Shown: positions 7,605 to 16,768, counted from the first letter of the stretch. The stretch: 64,000 nt of DNA from Bacteroidales bacterium UBA5349 (GCA_002410065.1 DHQB01000026.1:1-64000); one strand, 5' to 3'. Translations and numbers: made by a program. The notes: generated from the sequence alone by a model not told the origin.

Positions 7605-8729
7605 ATGATTTACGAAGTATTACACAAGCAACCCGAGGACCTCTACTCCTCACCCATTGTTCAGCAAACTGCGTTTTGGTCAACTGTTAAAGAGCGAATG
7701 GGAATTCAAACCTTGGCCATTGACTTTAAGGCCGCCCTGCCGGATAAAAGTTTGGAAGAAACCCATAAGGTAAAAAGAACCTCCGATCTGCTTGTGATTA
7801 TTCAACCAATTGATGGGAAACACACTATTGCCTATGTTCCCTATGGACCTGAACTTGAGCCAGCCGAAGAGCTTCAAGGCTGCTTTTTGGAGCAATTGTC
7901 AGAAAGCATAAAACCCTACTTACCTGCTAATTGCATACTAATTCGTTACGACCTTTCGTGGGAATCGCATTGGGCTAAGGATAAGGATTACTACGATAGC
8001 AAAGGACTTTGGCTGGGTCCACCCGAAAGTATAACGCAAGAAATACGGTTTAACTTTAGCACCGAGAAGTGGAACCTGCGAAAAGCATCAACCAATATAC
8101 TTCCGTCAAACACGCTTTTTATCAATTTAAGGAATAGCCCAAAGGCAATTCTAATGCAGATGAAGCCTAAAACACGCTACAATATTGGACTATCGGAGCG
8201 CAAAGGAATTACTGTACGCACTGCAGGTATTGATAATTTAGATGTTTGGTATGCACTATACACCGAAACGGCTCAACGGAATGGAGTGTACCTTCATAAT
8301 GTTGAATATTTTCGTTCCGTACTGCTAGCAAAGACTACCAATGCCCTATCGCCTGCCGACGTTAAACTATTGATTGCGGAAAAAAATGGGCAACCCATGG
8401 CAGCCATGTTCTTGGTTATCTCAAAAAACCGAGCGCACTATCTTTATGGTGCATCGGCAACAGAGGGTCGTCAGTACATGGGCAGCTATGCCCTTCAGTG
8501 GGCTGCAATGCAAACCGCACAGAAAATGGGATGTACAGAGTACGATATGTTTGGGCTGGCTCCACGGCCAAACCCATCGCATCCGATGTATGGGCTTTAT
8601 CGATTTAAAACCGGTTTTGGGGGCAAGCAGTTTCACCGTATGGGATGCTGGGATTATCCCTTAAACAATGATCTATATTCTTTATATTCAACCCTGGAGA
8701 TGAATAACCAAGGGTTTCACCTAATCTGA
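7605..8729 (+). CDS. FemAB-family peptidoglycan bridge aminoacyltransferase
   Basis: This 374-residue protein is built from two GNAT-like halves typical of FemA/FemB/FemX proteins. Those enzymes use aminoacyl-tRNA to add residues to the stem peptide of lipid II. Recognisable stretches are MKPKTRYNIGLSERKGITVR at mid-length, and later HYLYGAS followed by a YDMFGLAP motif, matching the conserved lyGass and YDmwGi segments of the family. No signal peptide is seen, so it acts in the cytoplasm. The neighbours (kamA before, a convergent MscS gene after) do not specify the amino acid added. The family assignment is firm; the exact product in a Gram-negative wall is unknown. Confidence 0.8.
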   Translation: MIYEVLHKQPEDLYSSPIVQQTAFWSTVKERMGIQTLAIDFKAALPDKSLEETHKVKRTSDLLVIIQPIDGKHTIAYVPYGPELEPAEELQGCFLEQLSESIKPYLPANCILIRYDLSWESHWAKDKDYYDSKGLWLGPPESITQEIRFNFSTEKWNLRKASTNILPSNTLFINLRNSPKAILMQMKPKTRYNIGLSERKGITVRTAGIDNLDVWYALYTETAQRNGVYLHNVEYFRSVLLAKTTNALSPADVKLLIAEKNGQPMAAMFLVISKNRAHYLYGASATEGRQYMGSYALQWAAMQTAQKMGCTEYDMFGLAPRPNPSHPMYGLYRFKTGFGGKQFHRMGCWDYPLNNDLYSLYSTLEMNNQGFHLI

Positions 8730-8782
8730 TAAAGTGAAATCGTAGGTCCAATTTTATTGAAGCAGTTGGTCAGGTTCTTTCC

Positions 8783-9631
8783 CTACTTTTGTTGAAAAAG
8801 GTGTACATCGTGCTGTGGGAAAGGGATAGAGATGCCTTTTGCGTCAAATTCTTTCTTAACCGCCTCGTTCATCTTAAAAAAAACATCCCAGTAGTTGGGA
8901 GCATCAACCCATGCCCGAGTCACAATATTCACTGAACTATCACCCAGCGAAATAACACCTACAAATGGGTTGGGATCTTTAAGTACCCGGTCGTCAGCAA
9001 CTATTAATTCAAGTATAATCTCTTTAGCCTTATCAATATCATCGGAATAGCCAATGCCAAAGGTCCAATCAACCCGCCTTTGTGGCTCGGCTGAGTAGTT
9101 TATCATTGAACTAGTGCTTAATCCACCATTAGGAATAATTATTCGCTTTTTATCGGGTGTATTGAGAATGGTATGAAAAATTTGAATCTCCATAACCGTG
9201 CCTGCAAATCCCTGTGCCTCAATGTAATCGCCAACTTTAAATGGTTTTAGGATTAACAGCATAACTCCTCCTGCAAAATTTTGTAATGTGCCCGATAAAG
9301 CCATACCAAAAGCCAAACCTGCAGCACCAAGTAACGCAATAAACGATGTCATTTGCACACCAACCATAGTAACAACGCTTATTGCCAATAGTATTTTTAG
9401 GGTAATACCAACTAGTTGAATAAGGAATGTTTGTAGTGTTTTATCAAACTCTCGCTTTTCAAAAATTCGCCTCATCATCCGAGTTAATCGTCCTATTAAC
9501 CAATAACCAACTATTAGGGTAACTATGGCAAGCACAAGTTTACCGCCATAGGTTATAGCAAAATTCAATAACAAATCGGCTGAAGGAATAAGGAATGTAA
9601 GATTGTCCTTATAAAAAAAATTAGGTCTCAA
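8783..9631 (-). CDS. MscS-type mechanosensitive channel
   Basis: This small-conductance channel of 282 residues has about three transmembrane helices in the first 130 residues. The pore helix and beta domain (GLAFGMALSGTLQNFAGGV, then a FKVGDYIEAQGFAGTV segment) are standard for MscS, followed by the cytoplasmic vestibule. The start is TTG at 9631: an in-frame TAG lies three codons upstream, and the next ATG would remove the first membrane helix. It protects the cell from hypo-osmotic shock by opening under membrane tension. The gene is convergent with the FemAB-like gene. Confidence 0.85.
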   Translation of the reverse strand: MRPNFFYKDNLTFLIPSADLLLNFAITYGGKLVLAIVTLIVGYWLIGRLTRMMRRIFEKREFDKTLQTFLIQLVGITLKILLAISVVTMVGVQMTSFIALLGAAGLAFGMALSGTLQNFAGGVMLLILKPFKVGDYIEAQGFAGTVMEIQIFHTILNTPDKKRIIIPNGGLSTSSMINYSAEPQRRVDWTFGIGYSDDIDKAKEIILELIVADDRVLKDPNPFVGVISLGDSSVNIVTRAWVDAPNYWDVFFKMNEAVKKEFDAKGISIPFPQHDVHLFQQK

Positions 9632-9731
9632 AAAAAACTAAAATATTAAAGTAGCAAAAAAATTCAATTATGCATTAATAGAAATAACAGCTGTAACTCA
9701 TCTGCTTTTTTTACAGATTAATGCATAAAAA

Positions 9732-9763
9732 AGGGCTACCCAAACTAATTGTTGGATAGCCCT
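9732..9763 (-). terminator. Terminator of the M3 peptidase gene
   Basis: A hairpin with arms AGGGCTA(C)CC-type and GGATAGCCCT is followed, on the minus strand, by TTTTTTATG. It lies 24 bases past the stop codon of the peptidase gene. Confidence 0.7.
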
Positions 9764-9786
9764 TTAGGGTATTAATTATACTTTAT

Positions 9787-11886
9787 CTACAATAACCCTC
9801 GTTGCCTTAGCAATGCCTCTGGGTTTGGTTCTGCACCTCTAAAATCTCTGTAAAGTTTAGCAGGATCTTCAGTACCTCCTTTTTGGAGCAGTGTACGGAA
9901 CCTTTTAGCCGTTTCGGGGTGAAAGATATCACCAGTCTCCTTAAATGCCTCAAAAGCATCGGCATCTAGCTGTCCCGACCAAATGTAACTGTAGTAACCA
10001 CTGCTATAGTCACCACTAAAGATATGCTGAAAATAGGTGCTGCGGTAGCGCGGAATAATCTCATCAATTAAGCCAATCTTATCCATTGCTCCCTTTTCAA
10101 AAGCATTTACATCTGTCATGTCAGCATTCTCAAGGGTATGATAAGCCATATCGAGAATGGCTGCAGCCAAAAATTCGGTAGTTGCAAATCCTTGGTTAAA
10201 AGTACCACTGGCCTTCATCTTCTCAATTAGCTCATTGGGAATTGCCTCACCCGTTTGGTAGTGGAAAGCGTACATGCTTAAAAATTCAGGATCGTTACAC
10301 CAATTCTCCATAATCTGCGAGGGTAATTCAACAAAATCGCGCGATACGTTTGTACCGGCAAGCCTAGGATAGGTTGATTTCGCTAATAGTCCGTGAAGCG
10401 CATGGCCAAACTCGTGGAAGAAGGTTTGCGCCTCGTCAAGCGATAGCAATGCAGGCTTATCGGCAGTAGGGCGAGTAAAATTGGTAACAATGGTAATAAC
10501 CGGTGGAATAAAAGTGCCGTCGTGCGCAACACGCTGCCCTCTAAACTCCGTCATCCAAGCACCACTAATCTTACTCTCGCGGGGATAAAAATCCATATAA
10601 AGAATTCCAATATGGCTTCCATCAGCCTCTTTTACTTCGTATGCCACAACATCTGGGTGATAAACAGGAATATCGGTTAACTTCTCAAACTGCAATCCAT
10701 AAAGTTTCTGGGTAAGTAGGAAAATTCCCTTTTTCACAGCCTCCAATGAGAAGTATGGTTTTAGCATATTCTGATCCAAATCGTACTTTTCTTTACGAAC
10801 CTTTTCGGCATAAAACCACCAATCCCAAGGCTGGAGGGTAAACTCTCCCCCCTCTTTTTTAATCATGCTTTGCATATCGTAAGCCTCTACCTTTGCACGC
10901 TTAAGTGCGGGTTCCCATAGGCTAGCCAAAAAACCATTAACCGTTTCGGGGTTTTTAGCCATATTATCCTCTAGGATATAATTCGAGTGGGTTGGATAGC
11001 CAAGCAGTTGGGCTCGCTCAAGGCGTAATGGAACAACCTGCTTAATTATCTCTTTATTGTCGTTATCGTTACCGTTGTTCCCTTTCATAAAGTAGGCACG
11101 GAAAAGTTTTTCGCGAAGTTCGCGATTCTCAGCATACTGCAAGAAAGGAATCCAACTTGGATTCTGTAATGTGAATACCCACTTCCCTTCTAATCCAGCT
11201 TCCTTGGCAACTTCTGCCGCAGCTTGCTTATCACTTTCGTGGAGTCCAGCCAAATCGGCTTCATTATCAATAACCATCTGAAAATTATTAATTTCGGCAA
11301 GAACATTGTCGCCAAACTTAACGGCTAGCAGAGAAAGAGCCTCGTTTATTTCACGGAAACGGGCCTGTTTATCCTCAGGCAGATTTGCTCCCCCTTTAAC
11401 AAAACCATTGTAAACCTTTTTAAGCAACATTTGCTGCTCAGGATTCAGATCCAGTTCATCCTTAATTTCGTAAACTGCTTTAACGCGCTTAAAAAGTTCG
11501 GGATTAAGGCTAATGTCGTCACTATGGCTGCTGAGCATAGGCGCAAATTTTTGAGCCAACTCCTGTATTTCGGGATTGGTATTGGCTGATGTTAAAGGGT
11601 AAAATGCACCAATAACCTCTGATAGCAAACTACCGCTATACTCCAAAGCCTCAATTGTATTTTCAAAAGTAGGTTCATCTGCAGAGTTTACAATTTTATC
11701 AATTGTTTGTTTCTGTTGCTTCATGGCCTCCATAAATGCGGGCTCATAATGCTCAACTTTTATCTTCTCAAAAGGTGGGACGTTAAATGGAGTGTTGTAG
11801 TCGGTTAGCAAAGGGTTTTTCTCTTTGCACGAGAAAACACCTAGTAACAATCCGGCGGAAAGGGTTACCATAAGTAGTTTTTTCAT
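9787..11886 (-). CDS. dcp: M3-family peptidyl-dipeptidase lipoprotein (Dcp-like)
   Basis: This 699-residue zinc oligopeptidase of the M3 family has the zinc motif HEFGH at 491-495. The third ligand glutamate lies about 25 residues later, in the DFVELPSQIMENW segment. The N-terminus has a lipoprotein signal with lipobox GVFSC (C20), so the enzyme is membrane-anchored, probably periplasmic. Family members remove C-terminal dipeptides from short peptides; length and motifs match Dcp. It is monocistronic, followed by a terminator. Dcp-type activity rather than oligopeptidase A-type is inferred from the overall similarity. Confidence 0.88.
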   Translation of the reverse strand: MKKLLMVTLSAGLLLGVFSCKEKNPLLTDYNTPFNVPPFEKIKVEHYEPAFMEAMKQQKQTIDKIVNSADEPTFENTIEALEYSGSLLSEVIGAFYPLTSANTNPEIQELAQKFAPMLSSHSDDISLNPELFKRVKAVYEIKDELDLNPEQQMLLKKVYNGFVKGGANLPEDKQARFREINEALSLLAVKFGDNVLAEINNFQMVIDNEADLAGLHESDKQAAAEVAKEAGLEGKWVFTLQNPSWIPFLQYAENRELREKLFRAYFMKGNNGNDNDNKEIIKQVVPLRLERAQLLGYPTHSNYILEDNMAKNPETVNGFLASLWEPALKRAKVEAYDMQSMIKKEGGEFTLQPWDWWFYAEKVRKEKYDLDQNMLKPYFSLEAVKKGIFLLTQKLYGLQFEKLTDIPVYHPDVVAYEVKEADGSHIGILYMDFYPRESKISGAWMTEFRGQRVAHDGTFIPPVITIVTNFTRPTADKPALLSLDEAQTFFHEFGHALHGLLAKSTYPRLAGTNVSRDFVELPSQIMENWCNDPEFLSMYAFHYQTGEAIPNELIEKMKASGTFNQGFATTEFLAAAILDMAYHTLENADMTDVNAFEKGAMDKIGLIDEIIPRYRSTYFQHIFSGDYSSGYYSYIWSGQLDADAFEAFKETGDIFHPETAKRFRTLLQKGGTEDPAKLYRDFRGAEPNPEALLRQRGLL

Positions 11887-11972
11887 TTTCTGTGATCGTT
11901 TAATTGTTGTTGATATTTTTTGTGTGAATTAAGTAGTAATAGCTGTGCAAGTTATAAATAATATGGTGTGCA

Positions 11973-12776
11973 TCAAAGCTTTTGCACCCTGCTGCGATCT
12001 GCAAAGGCATTTTTTACCACGTGCGTAACATTGATGGTGGCAGGAGATGTTTGATTAAAGTGCGCTAAGTACTCAATGTTTTTTGATGTACTTAAAATTG
12101 GAGCCCAAGTTAAACCCCTTAAGTGTAAACCGCACTCTTGTGCAGCTGCCGCAACTTTTTCAATTGCCATTTGGTGTGCATCGGCATGTTTTACAATTCC
12201 ACCCTTGCCAATATTCTCCAATCCAACTTCAAACTGAGGTTTTATGAGTGCAACCACAACTCCTTGGGGCAAAAGCAAATCGATAAAATGGGTCATAACC
12301 TTGGTAAGCGAAATGAACGACAAATCGGTTACCAGCAAATGAAACTTGCTTGGCGAAAGTTTATCCTTGTCCAAATCCTTTATGCTTACCCCTTCCATTG
12401 AGGTTACCCTAGGGTCATTTCTTAGTAGTTCAGCAAGCTGATTTGTACCAACATCAACTGCGCATACGTGGGCTGCACCTTGCTGCAAAGCGCAATCGGT
12501 AAATCCACCGGTTGATGCACCAATATCTATAACATCTAAACCATTACAATTAATGCCAAAAACCGAGAGTGCCTTTTCGAGCTTAAGCCCTCCCCTGCTT
12601 ACATACCGCATGGCATTATCTTGATTTACCGAAACAACATCGGTTTCGACTATTGGTAGCGAAGGCTTTAGCACAACCTTACCATTTACTAGTACATTGC
12701 CTTTAACAATATTAAACTTGGCCTGCTCTCGCGATGTAAAATATTGATTTTCTATTAGGTAAACATCTAAACGCAT
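11973..12776 (-). CDS. tlyA: TlyA-family rRNA 2'-O-methyltransferase
   Basis: This 267-residue protein has an S4 RNA-binding domain (about 1-60) and an FtsJ/RrmJ-type methyltransferase domain. The SRGGLKLEKAL linker (60-70) and the SAM-binding DIGASTGGFTDCAL (84-97) are family hallmarks. TlyA proteins methylate ribose of cytidines in 16S and/or 23S rRNA, and older annotations call them hemolysins. The gene is divergent from mnmD with 71 bases between the starts, and both are RNA-modification genes. Its promoter at 12792-12820 leaves only about a 10-base leader. Confidence 0.88.
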   Translation of the reverse strand: MRLDVYLIENQYFTSREQAKFNIVKGNVLVNGKVVLKPSLPIVETDVVSVNQDNAMRYVSRGGLKLEKALSVFGINCNGLDVIDIGASTGGFTDCALQQGAAHVCAVDVGTNQLAELLRNDPRVTSMEGVSIKDLDKDKLSPSKFHLLVTDLSFISLTKVMTHFIDLLLPQGVVVALIKPQFEVGLENIGKGGIVKHADAHQMAIEKVAAAAQECGLHLRGLTWAPILSTSKNIEYLAHFNQTSPATINVTHVVKNAFADRSRVQKL

Positions 12777-12791
12777 CTGTGTGTTTTTTTA

Positions 12792-12820
12792 CAAAAGTAA
12801 TGGAATTATTGCGATTCAAA
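12792..12820 (-). promoter_or_regulatory. Predicted tlyA promoter
   Basis: On the minus strand, TTTG (12820-12817) and TACTTTTG (12799-12792) are separated by 17 bases, a perfect fit to the Bacteroidota consensus. A start of transcription near 12785 gives a very short leader before the ATG at 12776. On the other strand, TAATTTTG (12836-12843) lies five bases from the mnmD ATG. Confidence 0.65.
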
Positions 12821-12847
12821 TTTTAAAATTGATGCTAATTTTGGGAC

Positions 12848-13519
12848 ATGATACAGAATCAGCTTTCCCACATCAATACCGATGATGGTACATCAACCCT
12901 ATACTCAAGCAAGTATAAGGCTCACTATCACTCCTTATACGGTTCATTTACCGAGTCAAAACACATCTTTATTGATGCTGGTCTTGCCCATGTAGGTGGA
13001 GAGGAAATTAGCATTCTGGAAGTTGGTTTGGGAACAGGACTAAACGCTGCGCTTACAGCGCAATGGGCTATTGCTAACAGCAAAAAGATTAACTACCACG
13101 CCATTGAACTATACCCGTTAGGCCCTGAACACATTAAACAGCTTAACTTTAGCCAATCACTAAAGGGTAATGCTTCTGCTCTTTGGGAGCAGATTTGCTA
13201 TGCTAACTGGGAAACCGAACAGCAAATTGATGAACATTTTTGCCTACTAAAACAGAGCATCGATTTTACACAATGGCAGCCAAATAGGATGTATAACCTT
13301 GTTTACTTTGATGCATTTGCGCCCGACGACCAACCTGAGATGTGGACAGTTGAAGAGTTTAAAAAGATATACAATGCTCTGCTGCCGCAAAGTGTTTTGG
13401 TTACGTACAGCGCCAAAGGCATCGTAAAACGAGCCCTTTCCGAAGTTGGCTTTACCATTAAAAGGCTCGAAGGCCCAACCGGCAAAAAGCATATCTTAAG
13501 GGCAACCAAATCCAATTAA
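12848..13519 (+). CDS. mnmD: tRNA mnm5s2U34 methyltransferase, MnmD type
   Basis: This stand-alone SAM-dependent methyltransferase of 223 residues corresponds to the methyltransferase half of MnmC. It carries out the last methylation of mnm5s2U at wobble position 34 of tRNAs for Lys, Glu and Gln. The SAM motif LEVGLGTGLNAAL and the YFDAFAPDDQPEMW motif are diagnostic. The oxidoreductase domain of bifunctional MnmC is absent, as usual for Bacteroidota. The N-terminal TDDGTSTLYS segment confirms the start at 12848. A TAATTTTG element five bases upstream suggests an almost leaderless mRNA. Confidence 0.88.
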   Translation: MIQNQLSHINTDDGTSTLYSSKYKAHYHSLYGSFTESKHIFIDAGLAHVGGEEISILEVGLGTGLNAALTAQWAIANSKKINYHAIELYPLGPEHIKQLNFSQSLKGNASALWEQICYANWETEQQIDEHFCLLKQSIDFTQWQPNRMYNLVYFDAFAPDDQPEMWTVEEFKKIYNALLPQSVLVTYSAKGIVKRALSEVGFTIKRLEGPTGKKHILRATKSN

Positions 13520-13564
13520 GTGCTTGGCAATTATATTGGTTAACAAAATTTAAACATTACCCCT

Positions 13565-13594
13565 TTTGGGTTTTACCATAAATAACTATCTTCG
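13565..13594 (+). promoter_or_regulatory. Predicted promoter of the FKBP gene
   Basis: TTTG at 13565-13568 and TATCTTCG at 13587-13594 are 18 bases apart. The second box is the common TTCG variant of TAnnTTTG. The leader would be about 40 bases. Confidence 0.5.
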
Positions 13595-13642
13595 CAAACT
13601 GTAAAACACATAAACTATAAAATAATAATTAATCAGTTTACT

Positions 13643-14341
13643 ATGAAACTTGTAAGACTAGCTCTAATCCCTCTTTTGGGACTAACCGTAGCACTTGTTG
13701 GGTGCAATAAGAAAGGTGTTAATGTAAGTATTAAAACCGAAGCAGATAGCGTTAGCTATGCTCTTGGGGTAAATATTGCATCGAGCCTTAAACAGGGACA
13801 ACTCGATAATATTGAACCATTGGCTGTGGCCAAAGGTCTTGATGATGTATATAAAGAGAGAGAAGGCGTTATGACAAATGAGGAGGCTGTTGAATTCCTC
13901 AACAATTTCTTTATGAAAGAGCAAGTGCGTAAGTCTAGTGAAAACCTCGAAGCTGGGAAAAAATTTCTTGAAAAAAATGCAAAGCGCGAAGGGGTAATTG
14001 TTGACTCTACCGGATATCAGTACGAAGTACTAACTGAAGGGAATGGTCCAAAACCAACCGAAACAGATGTGGTAAGAGTTCATTACCACGGCACTAAAAT
14101 AGATGGAAAAGTTTTTGAATCGACCGTTGAAAAGGGCGAACCTGTTGAGTTTCAACTTAACCGTGTAATTAGAGGATGGACCCTTGGCGTGCAGAAAATG
14201 AATGTTGGTTCAAAGTACAGGTTTTACTTCCCTACCGATTTAGCCTATGGCGCTAACCCACGAGGTGGCGGTGCAATTCAACCAAACGAAGTTCTAATAT
14301 TCGAAATTGAACTGCTGGATATAGTTAAAAACGAGAAGTAA
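13643..14341 (+). CDS. FKBP-type peptidyl-prolyl isomerase lipoprotein
   Basis: This 232-residue lipoprotein has a signal peptide ending in VALVGC (C21). An N-terminal helical region (about 35-125) resembles the dimerisation domain of FkpA/Mip proteins and carries the typical DSVSYALGVNIASSLKQG stretch. A C-terminal FKBP domain (about 130-230) shows VRVHYHGTKIDGKVFEST and the FPTDLAYG and PNEVLIFEIELL segments. It should act as a folding catalyst at the periplasmic face of a membrane. The DUF3127 gene follows 32 bases later on the same strand, so the two probably form an operon ended by the hairpin at 14771. Confidence 0.88.
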   Translation: MKLVRLALIPLLGLTVALVGCNKKGVNVSIKTEADSVSYALGVNIASSLKQGQLDNIEPLAVAKGLDDVYKEREGVMTNEEAVEFLNNFFMKEQVRKSSENLEAGKKFLEKNAKREGVIVDSTGYQYEVLTEGNGPKPTETDVVRVHYHGTKIDGKVFESTVEKGEPVEFQLNRVIRGWTLGVQKMNVGSKYRFYFPTDLAYGANPRGGGAIQPNEVLIFEIELLDIVKNEK

Positions 14342-14373
14342 TATTCTAAAGAAAAACCCGTCAACGTACTAAC

Positions 14374-14748
14374 ATGGAAATAGCTGGAAAACTTATTCAA
14401 AAACTTGATCAGCAGTCAGGTCAAAGTAAAAATGGAACTTGGGTTAAGCAAGAGTTTATCCTCGAGACCCAGGATCAATACCCAAAAAAGGTGTGCGTTG
14501 CGGTTTGGGGCGATAAGGTAAAAGACATTGAAAACCTTGCCATTGGTGAGTCATTAAAAGTGAGTATTAATGTGGAATCGCGCGAATTTAATGGACGTTG
14601 GTACACCGATGTTAAAGCATGGCGCATTGAAACCATGGGATCAAACCCAGCAAATAGCTCAAATGCCCCTGAAACACCAAGTTTTGATGAAATTCCCCCT
14701 GAAATGCCCATGACCCAAGAGGGTGATATGGACGACTTGCCGTTTTAA
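14374..14748 (+). CDS. DUF3127 protein with SSB-like acidic tail
   Basis: This 124-residue protein is conserved across Bacteroidota. Residues 1-88 form the DUF3127 domain: a beta-rich sequence with the FNGRWYTDVKAWRIE segment, suggestive of an OB fold. A proline/serine-rich linker follows, and the protein ends in GDMDDLPF. That acidic, aromatic-ended tip closely resembles the DDDIPF tail by which single-stranded DNA-binding protein recruits partners. A role in DNA metabolism is therefore plausible, but no function is established. It is co-oriented with the FKBP gene and shares its terminator. Confidence 0.8.
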   Translation: MEIAGKLIQKLDQQSGQSKNGTWVKQEFILETQDQYPKKVCVAVWGDKVKDIENLAIGESLKVSINVESREFNGRWYTDVKAWRIETMGSNPANSSNAPETPSFDEIPPEMPMTQEGDMDDLPF

Positions 14749-14770
14749 CAATCATATTATTGCACAATAA

Positions 14771-14803
14771 CATAAAGGCTGTCAGATATTGACAGCCTTT
14801 ATG
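14771..14803 (+). terminator. Terminator after the DUF3127 gene
   Basis: A perfect 14-base-pair stem (CATAAAGGCTGTCA and its complement) with a 5-base loop is followed by TTTTG. It lies 22 bases after the stop codon. Confidence 0.8.
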
Positions 14804-14888
14804 TTTTGTAATACTTTTGAGTTTTAGATCCGTCTATCTAATATTTGAGCGCGTGATGTTGCAGGAGGTTTAAGTGTGTTTAAAAAAT

Positions 14889-15452
14889 TTAAACCCTTAT
14901 CAATCCACGGAACCCCCTTGTGGCATAAAAAGAATCGGCTCCGTTATGGTATGTAAAAACAGTGTTGTAACGGCGATCACAAAAAATAGCTCCACCCAAT
15001 TTTCTAATATCAGGGGGCGTTTTTACCCAACTCGATGTTTTCAAATCAAAGTTTCCAAGTTTCTGCAAATCACGATATTGTTCTTCAGATAAAAGTTCAA
15101 TACCAATGGAAGCAGCCATATCCATAGCGGTATCTTTTGGTTTAAATCCTTTCCTTGACTCCAAAGCCTGGCGGTCGTAACAAACACTTCTTCGCCCTTT
15201 AGGGCTTTCCGTCGAGCAATCATAAAAAATAAATTCGCCCGTTTTTTTATCATAATCAACTACATCTGGCTCGCCGCCTAATTTTTCCATTTCATTGAGC
15301 GACCAAAGTTTTTCGATATTTGCCTCCAGCTTCGCTTTTACTTTGGACCATTCAATTTCTTTATGCCAGTTCATATTTCTCTCAAAGCGAGTTTTTAAAA
15401 CCCTTAGCAACTCCTCACGTTGCTCTGGCAATAGCCTTTTAATATCACTCAT
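14889..15452 (-). CDS. DUF4256-family protein
   Basis: This 187-residue soluble protein matches the DUF4256 family, found widely in bacteria and often called a hypothetical cytosolic protein. Conserved-looking stretches are GGEPDVVDYDKKTGEFIFYD, the CSTESPKGRRSVCYDRQAL segment, and GAIFCDRRYNTVFTYHNGA near the end. There are no membrane segments or signal peptide. No function is known for the family. The gene stands alone between two hairpins. Confidence 0.75.
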   Translation of the reverse strand: MSDIKRLLPEQREELLRVLKTRFERNMNWHKEIEWSKVKAKLEANIEKLWSLNEMEKLGGEPDVVDYDKKTGEFIFYDCSTESPKGRRSVCYDRQALESRKGFKPKDTAMDMAASIGIELLSEEQYRDLQKLGNFDLKTSSWVKTPPDIRKLGGAIFCDRRYNTVFTYHNGADSFYATRGFRGLIRV

Positions 15453-15664
15453 TCCCCTTATGCTTTATTTTGATGATTCCTATCAACTCACCCTTTTTAG
15501 TTCCTTATCAACCATAGAACAAATTAAATTGCTTTAGGTTTTCGGATTAGGTTATTGAGGTTCCTACCAATTAATTAAGATTGTAGCCAACTACGTAGCA
15601 CAAATATGGGAGACCGCCAAAAATGAGATACTGATAGGAAAATAGTTTGGCAATTGGCAACAAA

Positions 15665-15692
15665 AAAGGGCTGCTCGAATGAGCAGCCCTTT
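15665..15692 (-). terminator. Terminator of the T9SS cargo gene
   Basis: The 12-base arms AAAGGGCTGCTC and GAGCAGCCCTTT are separated by a four-base loop (GAAT) and followed on the minus strand by TTTG. The hairpin is 22 bases past the stop codon. Confidence 0.8.
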
Positions 15693-15713
15693 GTGAAATA
15701 ATATCTGGCAATA

Positions 15714-16616
15714 CTAACGCTTAATCATCTTGCGAATTGCACGCTCGCCATTTGCTCCTTGGAAGGCAACAACATAAACACCGCTAGAAAGATCGCTTGT
15801 GTTAATGGTATTGTTTGTCATCTTAACATTCATTACCTCTTGTCCAATTAGGTTGTAGATAACAACACGCTCAACGTTTGAGTTAACCTTAATCTCGTTG
15901 GTGAATGGGTTTGGATAGGCTTTTAGATTGTCGAATTGATTTGTTGAGATACCAACAGGATCACTATTATAAATAGAAATATCATCAATAGCCATTTGCA
16001 TACCATCCGTATACTCATAAATAAATGCAATTTGAATTGTTTTACCATGATAGGGTGTCAAATCTACAGTTACAGCTGTTCCATATGTATTGTTCGAAGC
16101 TTCAGTTCCTATCATAGTTATTACTGTTGTCCAAGTGTCATCGGCTAAAATCTTTACATAATAACTTGTTGCATAAGATTCAGGTTTATACCAAGTCCAA
16201 TATTCAAAAGTTGTTGCACCTTCTTCAGGGGTTGGAATTGCAATCTCGGGACTAATTGCCCAAGTAAAATCGGGTGGAGTATAACCTGTTGCCATAGCAG
16301 CTACTCCAGTCCTAATATAAGGAGTATTGTCATCAAATCCATATACACCCTGTTCTGCGCGAAACCACCTTGGGGTTTCAGCATCAGCTGTTGGGGCTCC
16401 ATCTAATGTAGTGGTACGCTTTTGTACCCAACCCTCTGGAAGTTGTCCAGTTTCTGGACTTGAGGATACTTCAAACCCTTCTGAATAAATAACACCTTTT
16501 GGAGTTGAAGTTTTAGTGTTGATGCTAGTGCTTGCCTCAACTTCCCTTGCAACATTTTGTGCTAGAAGTGAAAAGCCTAGGAAGAGTCCGGTAATTACAA
16601 GTAAAGTTTTTTTCAT
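15714..16616 (-). CDS. Secreted choice-of-anchor J protein with T9SS sorting domain
   Basis: This 300-residue exported protein has a signal peptide (about 1-20, ending LLAQ). A jelly-roll domain of the choice-of-anchor J type covers about 45-215 (YSEGFE, LPEGWVQKRT, YHGKTIQIAF, IDDISIY). A type A sorting domain of type IX secretion lies in the last 75 residues (AYPNPFTNEIKVNSN, then LSSGVYVVAF and RKMIKR). It should cross the outer membrane by type IX secretion and be attached to the surface or released. Ligand or substrate is unknown; choice-of-anchor J domains often bind carbohydrate. It has its own promoter and terminator. Confidence 0.85.
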   Translation of the reverse strand: MKKTLLVITGLFLGFSLLAQNVAREVEASTSINTKTSTPKGVIYSEGFEVSSSPETGQLPEGWVQKRTTTLDGAPTADAETPRWFRAEQGVYGFDDNTPYIRTGVAAMATGYTPPDFTWAISPEIAIPTPEEGATTFEYWTWYKPESYATSYYVKILADDTWTTVITMIGTEASNNTYGTAVTVDLTPYHGKTIQIAFIYEYTDGMQMAIDDISIYNSDPVGISTNQFDNLKAYPNPFTNEIKVNSNVERVVIYNLIGQEVMNVKMTNNTINTSDLSSGVYVVAFQGANGERAIRKMIKR

Positions 16617-16649
16617 AATTGTTGGTTTTTAGTTAATAATTAGATTTAT

Positions 16650-16681
16650 CAAAAATATATAAATAAACACTTAAATGCAAG
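16650..16681 (-). promoter_or_regulatory. Predicted promoter of the T9SS cargo gene
   Basis: On the minus strand, CTTG (16681-16678) and TATTTTTG (16657-16650) are separated by 20 bases. The second box fits TAnnTTTG exactly and the first is a one-base variant. The leader is about 27 bases. Confidence 0.45.
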
Positions 16682-16768
16682 TAAAGATCAAACTTTTAAC
16701 AAAAAAAACAAAGGTTTGCAACCTTAATGTTTCTACTAATCTGTAAATTACATTCCTATAGACTCTTA

